Source: an uncultured Rhizobiaceae group bacterium
Lineage (GTDB): Bacteria > Pseudomonadota > Alphaproteobacteria > Rhizobiales > Rhizobiaceae
NCBI GenBank assembly: GCA_937930635.1
Contig: CALHCF010000007.1
Span: 124,001 to 188,000 of the forward strand
Length of the DNA stretch: 64,000 nt
Direction of reading: 5' to 3'
The translations under genes were made by a program, and so were the position numbers. The notes beneath the pieces are model-generated. The model saw only the letters and a list, made by a program, of their open reading frames with translations, had not been told where the DNA came from and searched no databases. Shown here one piece after another: positions 26,791-37,072 of this stretch. Positions within the stretch are counted from its first letter, which is position 1; each line of letters opens with the position of its first letter.

Positions 26791-27602
26791 ACCTGCTCCT
26801 CCCCAAGATAGGCTTCCTTGACCTTGGGATTGTTCTTTACCTCGTCCGGCGTGCCCTGCGCGATGATCCGTCCGCCCGCCAGAACCGATATGCGGTCAGC
26901 CAGTGAGAACACCACATGCATGTCGTGCTCGATTATCACTTTGGTCATGCCACCTTCCTTGATCTTCTTGAGCAGATCGATTGTGGCATTGGTATCGTGG
27001 CGGGCCATGCCCGCAGTCGGCTCGTCCAGCAGCAGCAGGCGTGGATGCTGAATCAGCCCCATAGCCAGTTCCAGCCGCCGTTTGTCGCCGCGAGACATGG
27101 AAGATGCCGGCGACGATAAATGCGCCTGCAGACCAACGCTTTCAAGCACACTTTCGGCTTCGCTGTGCAAAGTTTTTTCGCGCGCAAAACTCTTGAACGG
27201 GTTCAGCGAGAAATGGCCATCCCGCTTGGACAAGGCCGGCACCATGACATTTTCTATCACCGAGAGGTCGGGAAAGACTTCAGGTGTCTGGAACACCCGC
27301 GCAACGCCTAGCTGGTTGATTTCGTGTGGTGACTTGCCCGTCAGCACATGGCCATCAAAAACGACAGCACCCCGGTCCGGCTTCAGACGCCCCACACAGA
27401 CATTAAGCAGGGTCGATTTACCCGCCCCATTGGGGCCGATAATCGCATGGGTCTCGCCTTCGCGAACGTCCAGATCAACATCGGAAAGCGCGTGCAGCCC
27501 GGCAAAACTCTTGTGCACATCATCAATGTGAAGGACTGAGTTAGTGGTACCCCGCTCAAACTCACGGCTCTCGTCACCTGAAACATCTTCAGCAGCAGAC
27601 AT
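26787..27602 (-). CDS. livG: Branched-chain amino-acid-type ABC transporter ATPase (LivG-like)
   Basis: Cytoplasmic ATPase of 271 residues. Walker A GPNGAGKST, signature MSRGDKRRLELAMGL (a variant of LSGGQ with R in the third position, common in urea/amide-type LivG relatives), Walker B LLLLDEPTAGM, and the typical end AQGTPDEVKNNPKVKEAYLGEE. Its start is 9 bp after livM; it overlaps livF. Confidence 0.9.
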   Translation of the reverse strand: MSAAEDVSGDESREFERGTTNSVLHIDDVHKSFAGLHALSDVDLDVREGETHAIIGPNGAGKSTLLNVCVGRLKPDRGAVVFDGHVLTGKSPHEINQLGVARVFQTPEVFPDLSVIENVMVPALSKRDGHFSLNPFKSFAREKTLHSEAESVLESVGLQAHLSSPASSMSRGDKRRLELAMGLIQHPRLLLLDEPTAGMARHDTNATIDLLKKIKEGGMTKVIIEHDMHVVFSLADRISVLAGGRIIAQGTPDEVKNNPKVKEAYLGEEQV

Positions 27603-27611
27603 TACAGCCCC

Positions 27612-28805
27612 CTATTCTGCCGGTTGTGGCGCACGTGCGCCCGACTCTACAGCACCCGGTTTTGCGGATTTTTTGCCACCGGTAACCCGTTCAATGATCC
27701 GCCGGAAACCTTCCATCAGCCCACCCGGCAAAAAGATCACGACAACCATGAACAGAACACCCAGGGTCGTGTGCCAGCTTTCTCCAACAAAAAGCGATGA
27801 CACGCTGACCATGAAATGTTGCAGCGTCTCGGGAAGGAAATCAAAGAAACTGCTCAGGATCCCCTCGTTCCAGGACGAAACTTTCTGCTCGGCATATTTG
27901 ATCAGCGATGCGCCCACAACCGGGCCGATCAGCGTACCGACGCCGCCAAGAATGGTCATCAGCACCACCTCACCGGACGCAGTCCACTGCATACGCTCCG
28001 CCCCGGCAATCGGGTCGGTAACAGCCATCAGCGAACCGGCCAGCCCGGCATACATGCCTGAGATAACAAAGGCGGCAATCAGATAGGGTCGTGTATGAAT
28101 GCCGGTATAATTGAGACGGTTCTGGTTTGATTTGATCGCCTTGAGCATCATGCCAAAGTTTGAATTTGTCAGGCGCTGAGCGATGAAGAAGCAGATAATC
28201 AGCAATATGGCGCAGAAATAGAAGCCGGACATGCCGCTCATTGAAAGGCCAAAAAAATTGGTTGTCGGCACACCAAGTTCCTGCACCCCCAGAGCCTGGT
28301 CGATAATGCGAATATCGCCATCCAGCAAAGAGGTTTCAGGATTTGTTCTAATGGCTCTGGTCTGCAGGCCGGTCTCACCATTGGTCAGTGGGGTCAGCAC
28401 CGAATAGGCGAGATTGTAACTCATTTGCGCAAAGGCAAGCGTCAAAATCGAGAAATAGATGCCGGAGCGCCGCAAGCTGACATACCCAATGGCAAACGCA
28501 AAGAGCCCTGCCAGCGCGACCGAGAATATCATGGCCGGCAAGACGTTCATCGTCAGCAGCTTGAAACTCCACAGCGACATATACGACCCCACCCCGATAA
28601 AGGCGGCATGACCGAAAGACAGGTAGCCTGTGAGGCCGAAAAGAATATTGAACCCGATGGCGAAAATACCGAATATCGCAATCTTTTGCAGCAAGTCAGG
28701 ATAACCGGCACCAATTGGAGCGAGTATCCAGGGCAGCAGCAAAATAACCGCCGAAAAGCCGACAAACAGGATCCAGTCCTTTGATTTTGAAAGTGCAGCA
28801 GCCAT
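27612..28805 (-). CDS. livM: Branched-chain amino-acid-type ABC permease (LivM-like)
   Basis: Inner-membrane permease of 397 residues with about ten helices. Family landmarks are [23 protein letters not shown] near the N-terminus and [21 protein letters not shown] near the C-terminus. The extended loop around residues 145-175 ([18 protein letters not shown]) exceeds the usual LivM length. Lies 4 bp after livH and 9 bp before livG. Confidence 0.92.
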   Translation of the reverse strand: MAAALSKSKDWILFVGFSAVILLLPWILAPIGAGYPDLLQKIAIFGIFAIGFNILFGLTGYLSFGHAAFIGVGSYMSLWSFKLLTMNVLPAMIFSVALAGLFAFAIGYVSLRRSGIYFSILTLAFAQMSYNLAYSVLTPLTNGETGLQTRAIRTNPETSLLDGDIRIIDQALGVQELGVPTTNFFGLSMSGMSGFYFCAILLIICFFIAQRLTNSNFGMMLKAIKSNQNRLNYTGIHTRPYLIAAFVISGMYAGLAGSLMAVTDPIAGAERMQWTASGEVVLMTILGGVGTLIGPVVGASLIKYAEQKVSSWNEGILSSFFDFLPETLQHFMVSVSSLFVGESWHTTLGVLFMVVVIFLPGGLMEGFRRIIERVTGGKKSAKPGAVESGARAPQPAE

Positions 28806-28809
28806 TGTC

Positions 28810-29838
28810 TTAGTCCTCCATCACGCCCTTACGGCCCATCAGGCCGCGCGGCAATGTGAGCAAAACAATCACAGCCACCAGATAAACGATAATCTGCGCG
28901 ATGCCCGGCAGTGCGTTTTGAACAACACTCATGGAGGCAAAGCTTTGCAGGATGCCAAGCAGAAATCCGGCCAGCACCGCTCCCCCCAGTGAACCCATGC
29001 CACCCACAACAACGACAACAAAAGACAGAACCAGAAAGTCCATTCCCATATTGTAGTCCGGCGGCAGAATGGGCGTGTACATGGCACCGGCAACCCCCGC
29101 CACGATCGCGGCAAGCGCAAAGACGATGGTGAACTTTTGCTGGATGTTGATGCCAAGCAGCCCGACCGTCTCACGGTCCTGCATCCCGGCCCGAACCACC
29201 ATGCCAAATGTGGTAAATTGCAAAAAGGCGAAAACACCGAAAATCACCACCGCCGAGAAGGCAAAATAGACCAGCCTCCACCACGGATAAATAACATTGT
29301 TGCCCAACCCGACCCAGGCTCCAACATTGGCCGCGCCGGATACGGCTGACGGTGCGGATTGCGGTATCGGGTTCGCACCGTAATAGTGGCGGATCAGCTC
29401 GCCAATCACGATGGCCAGACCGAAAGTTACCAGAATCTGGTCAGCGTGGGGGCGCTTGTAGAAGTGACGAATGAGCCCCCGCTCCATCACAACTCCAACA
29501 ATACCCATAACAACAATGGCCATGATAATGGACAGAGGTACGGAATAATCGAGCAGGAAACTGCCCATGTCTTCACCAAGCCACCCCTGGAGATAGGGCA
29601 CCTGTTCTTTCAAAGGATTGCCAAGAAAATCCTTTTCGGTCTCGCTCACCTGTTCGTAGGACACATTCAGCAGCCGGTTCAGCGTCACGGCACAAAACGC
29701 GCCGAGCATGAAGAGCGCGCCGTGAGCAAAATTGACGACGCCAAGCGTCCCGAAAACCAATGTCAGCCCCAAAGCGATAAGCGCATAGGCGCCGCCCTTA
29801 TCAAGGCCGTTTAGAATCTGAAGAAAAATTGCGTCCAT
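28810..29838 (-). CDS. livH: Branched-chain amino-acid-type ABC permease (LivH-like)
   Basis: Inner-membrane permease of 342 residues. The N-terminus [43 protein letters not shown] is the LivH signature, and [20 protein letters not shown] the C-terminal counterpart. A loop of about 35 residues ([30 protein letters not shown]) is inserted after the second helix. First permease after the binding protein, separated by 260 bp with a terminator. Confidence 0.92.
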   Translation of the reverse strand: MDAIFLQILNGLDKGGAYALIALGLTLVFGTLGVVNFAHGALFMLGAFCAVTLNRLLNVSYEQVSETEKDFLGNPLKEQVPYLQGWLGEDMGSFLLDYSVPLSIIMAIVVMGIVGVVMERGLIRHFYKRPHADQILVTFGLAIVIGELIRHYYGANPIPQSAPSAVSGAANVGAWVGLGNNVIYPWWRLVYFAFSAVVIFGVFAFLQFTTFGMVVRAGMQDRETVGLLGINIQQKFTIVFALAAIVAGVAGAMYTPILPPDYNMGMDFLVLSFVVVVVGGMGSLGGAVLAGFLLGILQSFASMSVVQNALPGIAQIIVYLVAVIVLLTLPRGLMGRKGVMED

Positions 29839-30032
29839 GTTATCAGCCCGCTATCGCAATCCTGTTTGGCTCAAGGCCTTCCCAGCTTGCCTTTGGCCAC
29901 CCTGTTCAAATGTCAGTAGCACACGGCAATATGGCACGGTCAAACCCCGCATCCGATGCCCCATTTACCCCTTTAACTTCGCTCTTTTGGCACACCTGCC
30001 CCCCGGATTAGAATGGGGTTGGATACCGTGCC

Positions 30033-30083
30033 ACAAAAACAGAAGAAGGTCCGGCCGCCCAACCCTTGGGCGGGCGACCGGAC
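30033..30083 (-). terminator. Terminator between the SBP and livH
   Basis: On the minus strand GTCCGGTCGCCC pairs with GGGCGGCCGGAC (12 bp, one wobble) around an 11-nt loop, followed by the T-rich TTCTTCTGTTTTTG. Located 16 bp after the binding-protein stop. As in the first ABC operon of the window it would set binding protein above membrane components. Confidence 0.7.
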
Positions 30084-30098
30084 TATATCGACGAAGCG

Positions 30099-31439
30099 TT
30101 AGCCGTTGTTGTACGGACCAAGCTCACCGCCCAGCAGGTCGGCTTTATACTCAACCTGTGCACGCGGTGTGACTTCAACAACTTCCAAAACGTCAAACTT
30201 GGATGATGGGTTTTCTTTACCCTTCACAACAAGAACGTCTTTGAAGCACTGGTGGTCTTCGGCGCGGTATTCAGTCGGGCCGTTACCCAGGCCATCAAAC
30301 TTGAAGCCTTCCAGAGCCTTACCAACTTCCGACGGCATGAATGTACCGGCACGCTGACAGGCATCCGCATACAGAATTGCCTGACAATAAGTTGTGTGGG
30401 CAGCCTGAGATGGCGGGAAGCCATATTTGGTACCGAAGGATTTAACGAACGCTTTTGAGCCTTCGTCCGACAGCGACCAGTGCCAGTTGGTTGAACCGTA
30501 GATGCCTTTAACGTTTTCACCGGCACCCTGCGCCATCAGACGCGAGTAAAGCGGAACAACAATGGCGAAGTCTTTGCCGTTGACCTGTTTGCCGCGCAGA
30601 CCGAACTGAACAGCCTGGGTCAGCGAGTTGACCATGTCCTTACCGTAGTGGTTCAGCACCAGCACGTCAGCACCGGAGTCGAGAACCGGTGTGATGAAGG
30701 ACGAGAAGTCACCAGCACCAAGCGGCGTGCGAACGGCAGCAGCCGTTTTCCAGCCAAGGTTTTCAGTGTATTTCTTGATCGAACCTTCCTGCGACCAGCC
30801 CCAGGTATAGTCAGCGGTCAGGTGATAAGCTGTCCGGTCTTTACCGAAATTGCTTTCAAGCACCGGCGCCAAAGCCGAACCAGTCATTTCCGTGTTAAAG
30901 AAGTGACGGAAACCATTGGCCCGCTTGTCTTTACCAGTGGTGTCATTGGAGTGCGTCAGACCAGCCATGAAGATTACGCCCGCTTCCTGACACAGACCCT
31001 GCACAGCAATCGCCACACCTGACGAAGAACCGCCGGTGATCATGATGGCACCATCGTTTTCGATCATGCGCTTGGCGGATGCACGAGCGGCGTCCGATTT
31101 TGTCTGCGTATCACCCGTTACGAAAGCAACTTTCTTGCCGTTCACGCCACCCTTCAGCACTTTGGAAGAGAATGTGTCCAGCATACCGCCGCCGCCTGCG
31201 TTGATGTGCTCAACAGCAAGTTCGTAGGCGCGCAGTTCATCAGCGCCCTCGTCGGCATAAGCGCCGGTCTGAGGAACGTTGAAACCGAAGGTTACAGTGT
31301 CCCCTTTTGGGGCGTTGCGGTAGCCGTGCCCATCCGCAAATGCGCGGCTGAAGAAATAAGGGGTTGCACCGGCAGCAGCAGCTGCGGCAGCACCTGATTT
31401 GATCACCCGGCGGCGGGTAATTTCCGTTTTTTCACTCAT
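30099..31439 (-). CDS. Branched-chain amino-acid-type substrate-binding protein (Tat-exported)
   Basis: Periplasmic binding protein of 446 residues. The ATG at 31439 has GGAGG 7 nt upstream; the longer frame to 31691 lacks support. The signal has the twin-arginine motif TRRRVIKSGAAAAAAAGATP and ends SRAFADG. The peripla_BP_6 core includes VTFGFNVPQTGAYADEGADELRAYELAVEHINAGGGGM and ITGGSSSGVAIAVQGLCQEAGVIFMAG. First gene of SBP-livH-livM-livG-livF. The nearby amidase and hydrolases suggest amide- or amino-acid-like ligands, but this is inference. Confidence 0.9.
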   Translation of the reverse strand: MSEKTEITRRRVIKSGAAAAAAAGATPYFFSRAFADGHGYRNAPKGDTVTFGFNVPQTGAYADEGADELRAYELAVEHINAGGGGMLDTFSSKVLKGGVNGKKVAFVTGDTQTKSDAARASAKRMIENDGAIMITGGSSSGVAIAVQGLCQEAGVIFMAGLTHSNDTTGKDKRANGFRHFFNTEMTGSALAPVLESNFGKDRTAYHLTADYTWGWSQEGSIKKYTENLGWKTAAAVRTPLGAGDFSSFITPVLDSGADVLVLNHYGKDMVNSLTQAVQFGLRGKQVNGKDFAIVVPLYSRLMAQGAGENVKGIYGSTNWHWSLSDEGSKAFVKSFGTKYGFPPSQAAHTTYCQAILYADACQRAGTFMPSEVGKALEGFKFDGLGNGPTEYRAEDHQCFKDVLVVKGKENPSSKFDVLEVVEVTPRAQVEYKADLLGGELGPYNNG

Positions 31440-31704
31440 GAAGTGTCCTCCCATGGATCTGAGTCCGTCGATATATATTTTGGACGGGGGCAGAATCCTG
31501 CACCTTTCCAAGGCGCAGACTAGGGCATCATGCACCGCTCCCGCAATCAGCCTTTCGGCTAAGACGCCCACTTCTGCACCGGGTAAGGAGAAACCCAAAA
31601 CCGTTGCAAAATAAGGCTTGTTGTCTTTGTGCCCCTGCAACACACTGGGGCTGATCAGTTGGATCGCGCCATCAGTCTCAGCAACAGTCATACACAGGTA
31701 TCCC

Positions 31705-33702
31705 GTGCAGCATATCGACGAATTTCCTCACGACGTGACCGAAAACCCTGATCTTGCAATCATCCTGCCGGATGGCTGCCGTTTGTCGGCCCGTGTCTGG
31801 ATGCCCCGCAACGCCGACATCAGCCCGGTACCGGCTATTTTGGAGTTCCTGCCCTATCGCAAGCGTGACGGGACCATTGTTCGCGATCAGTTCACCCATC
31901 CCTGGTTTGCAGGCCACGGCTATGCCTGTCTGCGGGTCGACATGCGAGGACACGGCGATTCCCACGGTCTTGGCGGGGACGAATATGACGAGCAGGAGAT
32001 GGCCGATGCCCTGGACGTTATCGCGTGGATAACCCAACAACCCTGGTGCAACGGCAATGTTGGCATGATGGGCATTTCATGGGGCGGGTTCAACGGCCTG
32101 CAGGTGGCGCACCGGCGCCCCCCTGCCCTGAAAGCTGTGATTACCATCTGCTCGACTGTGGACCGCTATGGCGACGACATTCACTACAAGGGCGGATGCC
32201 TGCTCATTGAGAATTTCGGCTGGGCATCCAACATGCTGTCCTACTCTTCGCGCCCGCCAGACCCGGCCCTTGTCGGCGATCAATGGTTGGAGATGTGGAA
32301 AACCCGGCTCGACAATCAGGTCTTCGACTGGTCCCTTTGGTCCCGCCACCAGCACCGCGATGCCTATTGGAAACCGGGCTCGGTGTGCGAAGACTATTCG
32401 TCAATCAAGGCCGCAGTCTTGTCGATTGGCGGCTGGCATGACGGATACCGCAACACCATCGCACATCTGGTTGAAAATCTTGACGCGCCGGTCAAGGGCA
32501 TTGTGGGACCATGGAACCACAAATATCCGCACTACGCAGGCCCCAGACCCGCTATCGGGTTTTTGCAGGAAGCAAAGCGCTGGTGGGACCGCTGGTTGAA
32601 GGCAGAACAAACCGGCGTGGAGGACGACCCGGCCTATCGCGCCTATCTGATGGATTCACAAGCACCAAAACGCTGGTTTGACGAGCGACCGGGGCGGTGG
32701 GTCGCAGAAACACAATGGCCATCGCCCCACATTGAAAACATGACTCTCTTTCTCAATTCCAGCCAACAACTCACTGAAATTCAACAGACCTTTGAAACCA
32801 CCATCTGCTCACCGTGTGATTGCGGCGTTCAATCCGGCGAATATTTCCCATTCGCCTTTGGTGATGAATTGCCGGGCGATCAGACGGCAGATGATGCGGT
32901 ATCCGCCTGCTTTGACAGCGCACCGTTTTCACAAGAGACGGATATTGTCGGTGCGCCAAGGGTTACAATAAGAGCCAATGCGGACAAAACCACGGGGCAG
33001 CTCTGCATACGCTTGTGCGACCTGCGCCCCGATGGGTCCAGCGCATTCATTACCTATGGTGTTCTCAATCTCACCCATCGCTCAAGCCACGAGTTCCCTG
33101 AACCGCTGAAACCGGGCGAAGATTTCGAAATATCTGTTGCACTCGATCAGATTGCCTACCGTATTCCCGCCAATCACCGCCTGCGTGTTGCCGTTTCATC
33201 CGCCTACTGGCCCTTCATGTGGCCTTCGCCGGAACGAACCAGCGTGACGTTGAAATCAGGCGAACTTGCCCTGCCGGTCAGACCAACTGCCAGCGAAGAT
33301 GAATGGCATTTTGAGGAACCGCAAAGCGCACCAGCCTGGAAATGCGAAAACCTGCGTCCTTCCTCCTACGAAAGACAGTGCTTTGAGCAGGACGGATACA
33401 GCGTGACGGAAATATTCGCAGACTCAGGTGAGAATCGTGATCTGGAACACGGCCTGATCAGTGGCAGCTGGGCCAAAGAGCGTTGGACAATCAAGGCCGA
33501 TGATCCGCTTTCAGCCCGTGGAGCGGCTCAATGGGAGCAGACAGGCGGGCGGCCCGGTCAGATGTGGCGAACATTGGCGGAGACCGAAACATGGTGCGAC
33601 CGGACGCATTTCCATGCCCAGGCACGTTTGCGTTGCTGGCTTGAGGGTGAAATCTTTTCGGATCGCTCCTGGGAGGATTCAGTCGAGCGGCAACTGGTTT
33701 AA
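31705..33702 (+). CDS. CocE/NonD family hydrolase
   Basis: Serine hydrolase of 665 residues with the alpha/beta core and C-terminal jelly roll of the X-Pro dipeptidyl-peptidase/cocaine esterase family. YRKRDGTIVRDQF and YACLRVDMRGHGDSHG precede the nucleophile elbow GISWGGFN; the histidine is probably in GPWNHKYPHYAGP. The frame is open to 31618, but family members begin close to IDEFP, so I choose the GTG at 31705 (AGG 6 nt upstream). Divergent from the ABC operon; the last 4 bp overlap the convergent esterase gene. Likely cleaves an ester or amide in the catabolic region. Confidence 0.88.
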   Translation: MQHIDEFPHDVTENPDLAIILPDGCRLSARVWMPRNADISPVPAILEFLPYRKRDGTIVRDQFTHPWFAGHGYACLRVDMRGHGDSHGLGGDEYDEQEMADALDVIAWITQQPWCNGNVGMMGISWGGFNGLQVAHRRPPALKAVITICSTVDRYGDDIHYKGGCLLIENFGWASNMLSYSSRPPDPALVGDQWLEMWKTRLDNQVFDWSLWSRHQHRDAYWKPGSVCEDYSSIKAAVLSIGGWHDGYRNTIAHLVENLDAPVKGIVGPWNHKYPHYAGPRPAIGFLQEAKRWWDRWLKAEQTGVEDDPAYRAYLMDSQAPKRWFDERPGRWVAETQWPSPHIENMTLFLNSSQQLTEIQQTFETTICSPCDCGVQSGEYFPFAFGDELPGDQTADDAVSACFDSAPFSQETDIVGAPRVTIRANADKTTGQLCIRLCDLRPDGSSAFITYGVLNLTHRSSHEFPEPLKPGEDFEISVALDQIAYRIPANHRLRVAVSSAYWPFMWPSPERTSVTLKSGELALPVRPTASEDEWHFEEPQSAPAWKCENLRPSSYERQCFEQDGYSVTEIFADSGENRDLEHGLISGSWAKERWTIKADDPLSARGAAQWEQTGGRPGQMWRTLAETETWCDRTHFHAQARLRCWLEGEIFSDRSWEDSVERQLV

Positions 33703-34664
33703 TCAGCCGGTTCACCGGATCCAGTGGCCCCAAGCCCGGCGATAGCCTCAATGATACGGTCAAAACTGTCCCGCGCCCGACCAACACTATGCCGCGCCCG
33801 CAGATAGCCGTGGACGAGACCGCGTTCGTTGACAAAACGTGCTTTGCTTCCTGCCGCGACAAGCGCATCGCAATAGTCTTTTCCATCATCGGCAAGCGGA
33901 TCGCATTCGGCACCAAAGATCACGGTCGGCGGCAAGCCGGAAAAATCCGTGTCATTGAGCGGTGCACAGGTTGGTTGTTGCAAAACCCCAACATCGGCGC
34001 CAGTCCGCAGCGTTTTGTAAAAATCAATATCACGGGTCGTCAGCATTGGCGCTTCGGCATGGTCGATGAAACTGCCCTGATCAAACCGGCTGCCAAGCCC
34101 CGGATAGATCAAGACCTGCCCTGAGGGCCTCAGCGCATCCGCTCGTGTGGCATGAGACACCGCTGCCGCAAGATTTCCCCCCGCACTGTCACCAACCACA
34201 AGAATCGAGCCCTGGGCAAAGCCTGCAACATGGCGAAATCCCGCCAGCGCATCTTCAAAATCCTTGGGGTAAATATGTTCAGGCGATAATCTGTAATCCA
34301 CCGAAGTCACGCCGAATCCGGTGCGGTCGCAAATTTCGGCACACACATCATCATGGCTTTCGAGACCACCGACAACAAAGCCGCCGCCATGATAGTAGAC
34401 GACATGGACAGTCGAGCCGGAGCCAAATCTTTGATAGGTGCGAATGGGAATACGGTGGCCGGCACCTTCGGTATGGCTGTCTGTTGCCTTCACACACCGC
34501 GGGTAACCGGCAAAGAACTGGCGGCACATCCGGTTGTAAATCTCGCGTTGCTGCTCGATTGTGTAGTCGACGGTGTCTGGAGGGTACCAGTCATTGGTAT
34601 GGTCAATAAACGCCCACGTCTCGGCATCAATGAGATGGGCGTATTTACCGCGGTCTTGCGTCAT
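33699..34664 (-). CDS. Alpha/beta hydrolase, hormone-sensitive-lipase type
   Basis: Cytoplasmic esterase of 321 residues. Oxyanion-hole motif YYHGGGF at 90-96 and nucleophile S160 in VVGDSAGG mark the HSL (family IV) group; the acid is probably in FGAECDPLADDG and the histidine in LVHGYLR. Last gene of the minus-strand operon gabD-reductase-amidase-VOC-esterase, 9 bp after the VOC gene. Its stop overlaps that of the CocE hydrolase by 4 bp (TTAA). Acts on an acyl ester; substrate unknown. Confidence 0.9.
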   Translation of the reverse strand: MTQDRGKYAHLIDAETWAFIDHTNDWYPPDTVDYTIEQQREIYNRMCRQFFAGYPRCVKATDSHTEGAGHRIPIRTYQRFGSGSTVHVVYYHGGGFVVGGLESHDDVCAEICDRTGFGVTSVDYRLSPEHIYPKDFEDALAGFRHVAGFAQGSILVVGDSAGGNLAAAVSHATRADALRPSGQVLIYPGLGSRFDQGSFIDHAEAPMLTTRDIDFYKTLRTGADVGVLQQPTCAPLNDTDFSGLPPTVIFGAECDPLADDGKDYCDALVAAGSKARFVNERGLVHGYLRARHSVGRARDSFDRIIEAIAGLGATGSGEPAD

Positions 34665-34673
34665 TGCGATTCC

Positions 34674-35600
34674 TCACAGGGGCGCCAGACTGGCTTCAAG
34701 GTCGGCCCGCAAGTGCTCATGTTGGCTGGGCAAACGCAGCTCTTCGCCCAGACTGGCAACATCTTCATCGCGGTCAAACCCCGGTTCATCCGTCGCCACC
34801 TCAAACAGCACGCCGCCGGGTGTGCGAAAATAGATGGCCCAGAAATAATCCCGGTCAATCACCGGTGTTACCTGATAGCCGGTGTCCATCAACGCAGAAC
34901 GCACGGCCAGTTGAGCCGCCCGATCCGGCACGGCAAAGGCGATATGGTGGACAGAACCGGCACCCTGATGCGCGTCCTCTGCCCCAGGGACGGTCTCAAC
35001 ATCAATAAAATCGGCTCCGTTGCCGGATTGCATACCAAACCGGGTCACGCCTTGAGCAGAGTCAACCTTTTCATAACCCATGAAACCCAGCAATTCGCTC
35101 ATCGCGCCATTGTCTGAAAGCCTCAGTGACGCGGAATGAAAGCCGCGAACGGCAGTGTCGCTGTCGATGTCGTCGGTTATCCACGGCGCACGATTGTCGT
35201 CGTTGGATTCCACCAGCGCAAATCCGTCTCCATCCGGCCCATCGAACAGCAATCTTTTGTCGCCAAAACTCTCGATGCGGGACAAACCGGATACCCTTGC
35301 TGCATCCAGCCGTTTTTCCCAAAACCCCAGTGATCCGCGGGGAACAGAAAAGACAGTTGTTGCAACCTCGCCCCTGCCCCGGCGCCCTCGCGGCATTCCA
35401 GGAAACGGGAAATAGGTCATGACCGTGCCAGCACTGCCATACTCATCACCGTAATAGAGGTGATAGACCTGCGGCCGGTCGAAATTGACCGTTTTCTTAA
35501 CCCGCCGTAACCCCAGAACTTTGGTGAAGAACGCGTTGTTGCGTTGGGCATCATCTGCCATTGAGGTAACATGGTGGAGACCTGTGATTTCGCGGATCAT
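34674..35600 (-). CDS. VOC family ring-cleaving dioxygenase-like protein
   Basis: Protein of 308 residues with two tandem vicinal-oxygen-chelate modules. ITGLHHVTSMADDAQRNNAFFTKVLGLRRVKKTVNFD opens module 1, and VHHIAFAVPDRAAQLAVRSALMDTGYQVTPVIDRDYFWAIYFRTPGGVLFEVATDEPGF is module 2. Metal ligands are H in the LHHVT and HHIAF motifs and E in FEVATD. It resembles the MhqO/PcpA-type (hydro)quinone or catechol dioxygenases. The ATG at 35600 fits the family start; the frame up to 35654 overlaps the amidase. Lies 10 bp after the amidase gene. Confidence 0.85.
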   Translation of the reverse strand: MIREITGLHHVTSMADDAQRNNAFFTKVLGLRRVKKTVNFDRPQVYHLYYGDEYGSAGTVMTYFPFPGMPRGRRGRGEVATTVFSVPRGSLGFWEKRLDAARVSGLSRIESFGDKRLLFDGPDGDGFALVESNDDNRAPWITDDIDSDTAVRGFHSASLRLSDNGAMSELLGFMGYEKVDSAQGVTRFGMQSGNGADFIDVETVPGAEDAHQGAGSVHHIAFAVPDRAAQLAVRSALMDTGYQVTPVIDRDYFWAIYFRTPGGVLFEVATDEPGFDRDEDVASLGEELRLPSQHEHLRADLEASLAPL

Positions 35601-35610
35601 GAACTTTACC

Positions 35611-37071
35611 CTAGTGACGAATAATGGGGTCAATCGGCGCAACGCCAAGATCAAGCACCATTTCGAGCGCCCGCGCTACAGCGAGCGTTTTGGCATCTCC
35701 TCTGGGAGGCCCGATCAGTTGAATGCCGACCGGCATGCCGCTTGCTGTAAATCCGCAGGGCACCACCACCGCAGGCAGGCCAATCGTCGTTGCCAGGAAT
35801 GAAAAGCGCAACCAGTCGATATAGTCGCTCATCTTCTCGCCACCGACCTCTGTGGGAAATTCAACCTCAACCGGCGTGGGTTCCAGGCCCACAACGGCAC
35901 AGGCAAGAACATCATGATTGTGCAGAAACTTACGCATCTTGTGGTAAAGTTCGGTGCGCACCACACCTGCATCCATGATCTGCCGTGCAGTCAGGTCATG
36001 ACCCACATCAATGTTTTCACGCAAGGTCTGCTTGTATTGGCTTTGGATGGCCTCCGGCGCCCGCCCCGGCAACGAAGCCCAGGTGACGGCGCGCAAGGTG
36101 ATATAGGTGTCGTAGAGACCGCCAAGGTCCGGACAGGCATCTTCGACAACCGCCCCTTCCCCCTGCAGGTTTTCAAGCGCCGCCCGCATGATCTGTTCGA
36201 TCTCGGCTTCCACCGGCGCAAAACCATTTAGTGTTGGTGCATAGGCGACACGCACTTTGGGTGAAGCCTCATCAACGGCCTTTTGAAAAGGTTCATCAGG
36301 GGCGGGCAAACTAAGGGGAGCCCGTTCATCATAGCCGCACATCGCATCGAGAAACAGCGCGCAATCGGCTACCGAACGCGCCATGGGGCCAGAAATTCCC
36401 TCAGCCGAAAACCCCATAGCCAGAGGACCGCCAAAAGCCCGGCCCGGCGAGGGGCGCATCCCCACGATTCCGTTATACATAGCCGGTGTGCGAAGCGAAC
36501 CGGCAAGATCGGACCCCTGACTGAGCCACACCTGCCCGGCGGCAAGCGAGACCGCCGCACCACCGGAAGAACCACCGGCATTTTTTCGCGTATCCCAGGG
36601 GTTACGGGTGGCACCAAACACGGCATTGAACGTGTTGCCCCCTGCCCCCATCTCAGGCGTGTTGGTTTTGCCGACCACCAGCGCGCCCCGCGCTTCCAGA
36701 ATATCAACAATCGGATCGCTCTCATCGGGTATGTTATCAGCCAGCCCCGGAGTTCCCATTGTGGTTCGCACGCCCTCAACAGCCGATAGATCCTTAATTG
36801 CAATCGGAAGCCCGGCAAGCCAACCCGGTTCATCCGAATTCTGAGTTTCATGCTTTGCAAAATCGCTGGTCCGTTTGTCGCGCGCCCGGTCAAAACAACG
36901 CGTCACCATAGCGTTTACTGCCGGATCGGTCTGAGCGACACGCTCCTCACTTGCCGCGATCAGGTCGTGCGACGAAATCTCTCCCTTGCGCAAAAGGGCG
37001 ACGGTCTCCCGGGCCGAAAGAGCGCAGAGTTCGGGACCAGAAAAAGTCGTTTCCGGGCGATTTTTCTTCAT
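35611..37071 (-). CDS. Amidase signature family hydrolase
   Basis: Cytoplasmic amidase of 486 residues with the Ser-cisSer-Lys triad: K93 in LPIAIKDLS, S168 in NAGGSSGGAA and S192 in GSDLAGSLRTPA. C-terminal LPAVVVPCGFTASGMPVGIQLIGPPRGD is family-typical. It hydrolyses a small amide to acid and ammonia; it is not GatA, as no gatB/gatC are adjacent and the length and tail differ. The gene starts one base after the reductase stop, so it is co-transcribed. Confidence 0.9.
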   Translation of the reverse strand: MKKNRPETTFSGPELCALSARETVALLRKGEISSHDLIAASEERVAQTDPAVNAMVTRCFDRARDKRTSDFAKHETQNSDEPGWLAGLPIAIKDLSAVEGVRTTMGTPGLADNIPDESDPIVDILEARGALVVGKTNTPEMGAGGNTFNAVFGATRNPWDTRKNAGGSSGGAAVSLAAGQVWLSQGSDLAGSLRTPAMYNGIVGMRPSPGRAFGGPLAMGFSAEGISGPMARSVADCALFLDAMCGYDERAPLSLPAPDEPFQKAVDEASPKVRVAYAPTLNGFAPVEAEIEQIMRAALENLQGEGAVVEDACPDLGGLYDTYITLRAVTWASLPGRAPEAIQSQYKQTLRENIDVGHDLTARQIMDAGVVRTELYHKMRKFLHNHDVLACAVVGLEPTPVEVEFPTEVGGEKMSDYIDWLRFSFLATTIGLPAVVVPCGFTASGMPVGIQLIGPPRGDAKTLAVARALEMVLDLGVAPIDPIIRH

Positions 37072-37072
37072 C

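Noticed and set aside
30099..31691. Longer 530-residue version of the Liv-type binding protein
   Set aside because: The extra 84 codons would bury the Tat signal; the ATG at 31439 has a strong GGAGG.
35611..37071. GatA (glutamyl-tRNA amidotransferase subunit A)
   Set aside because: No gatB/gatC nearby and it is embedded in a catabolic operon; a general amidase fits better.
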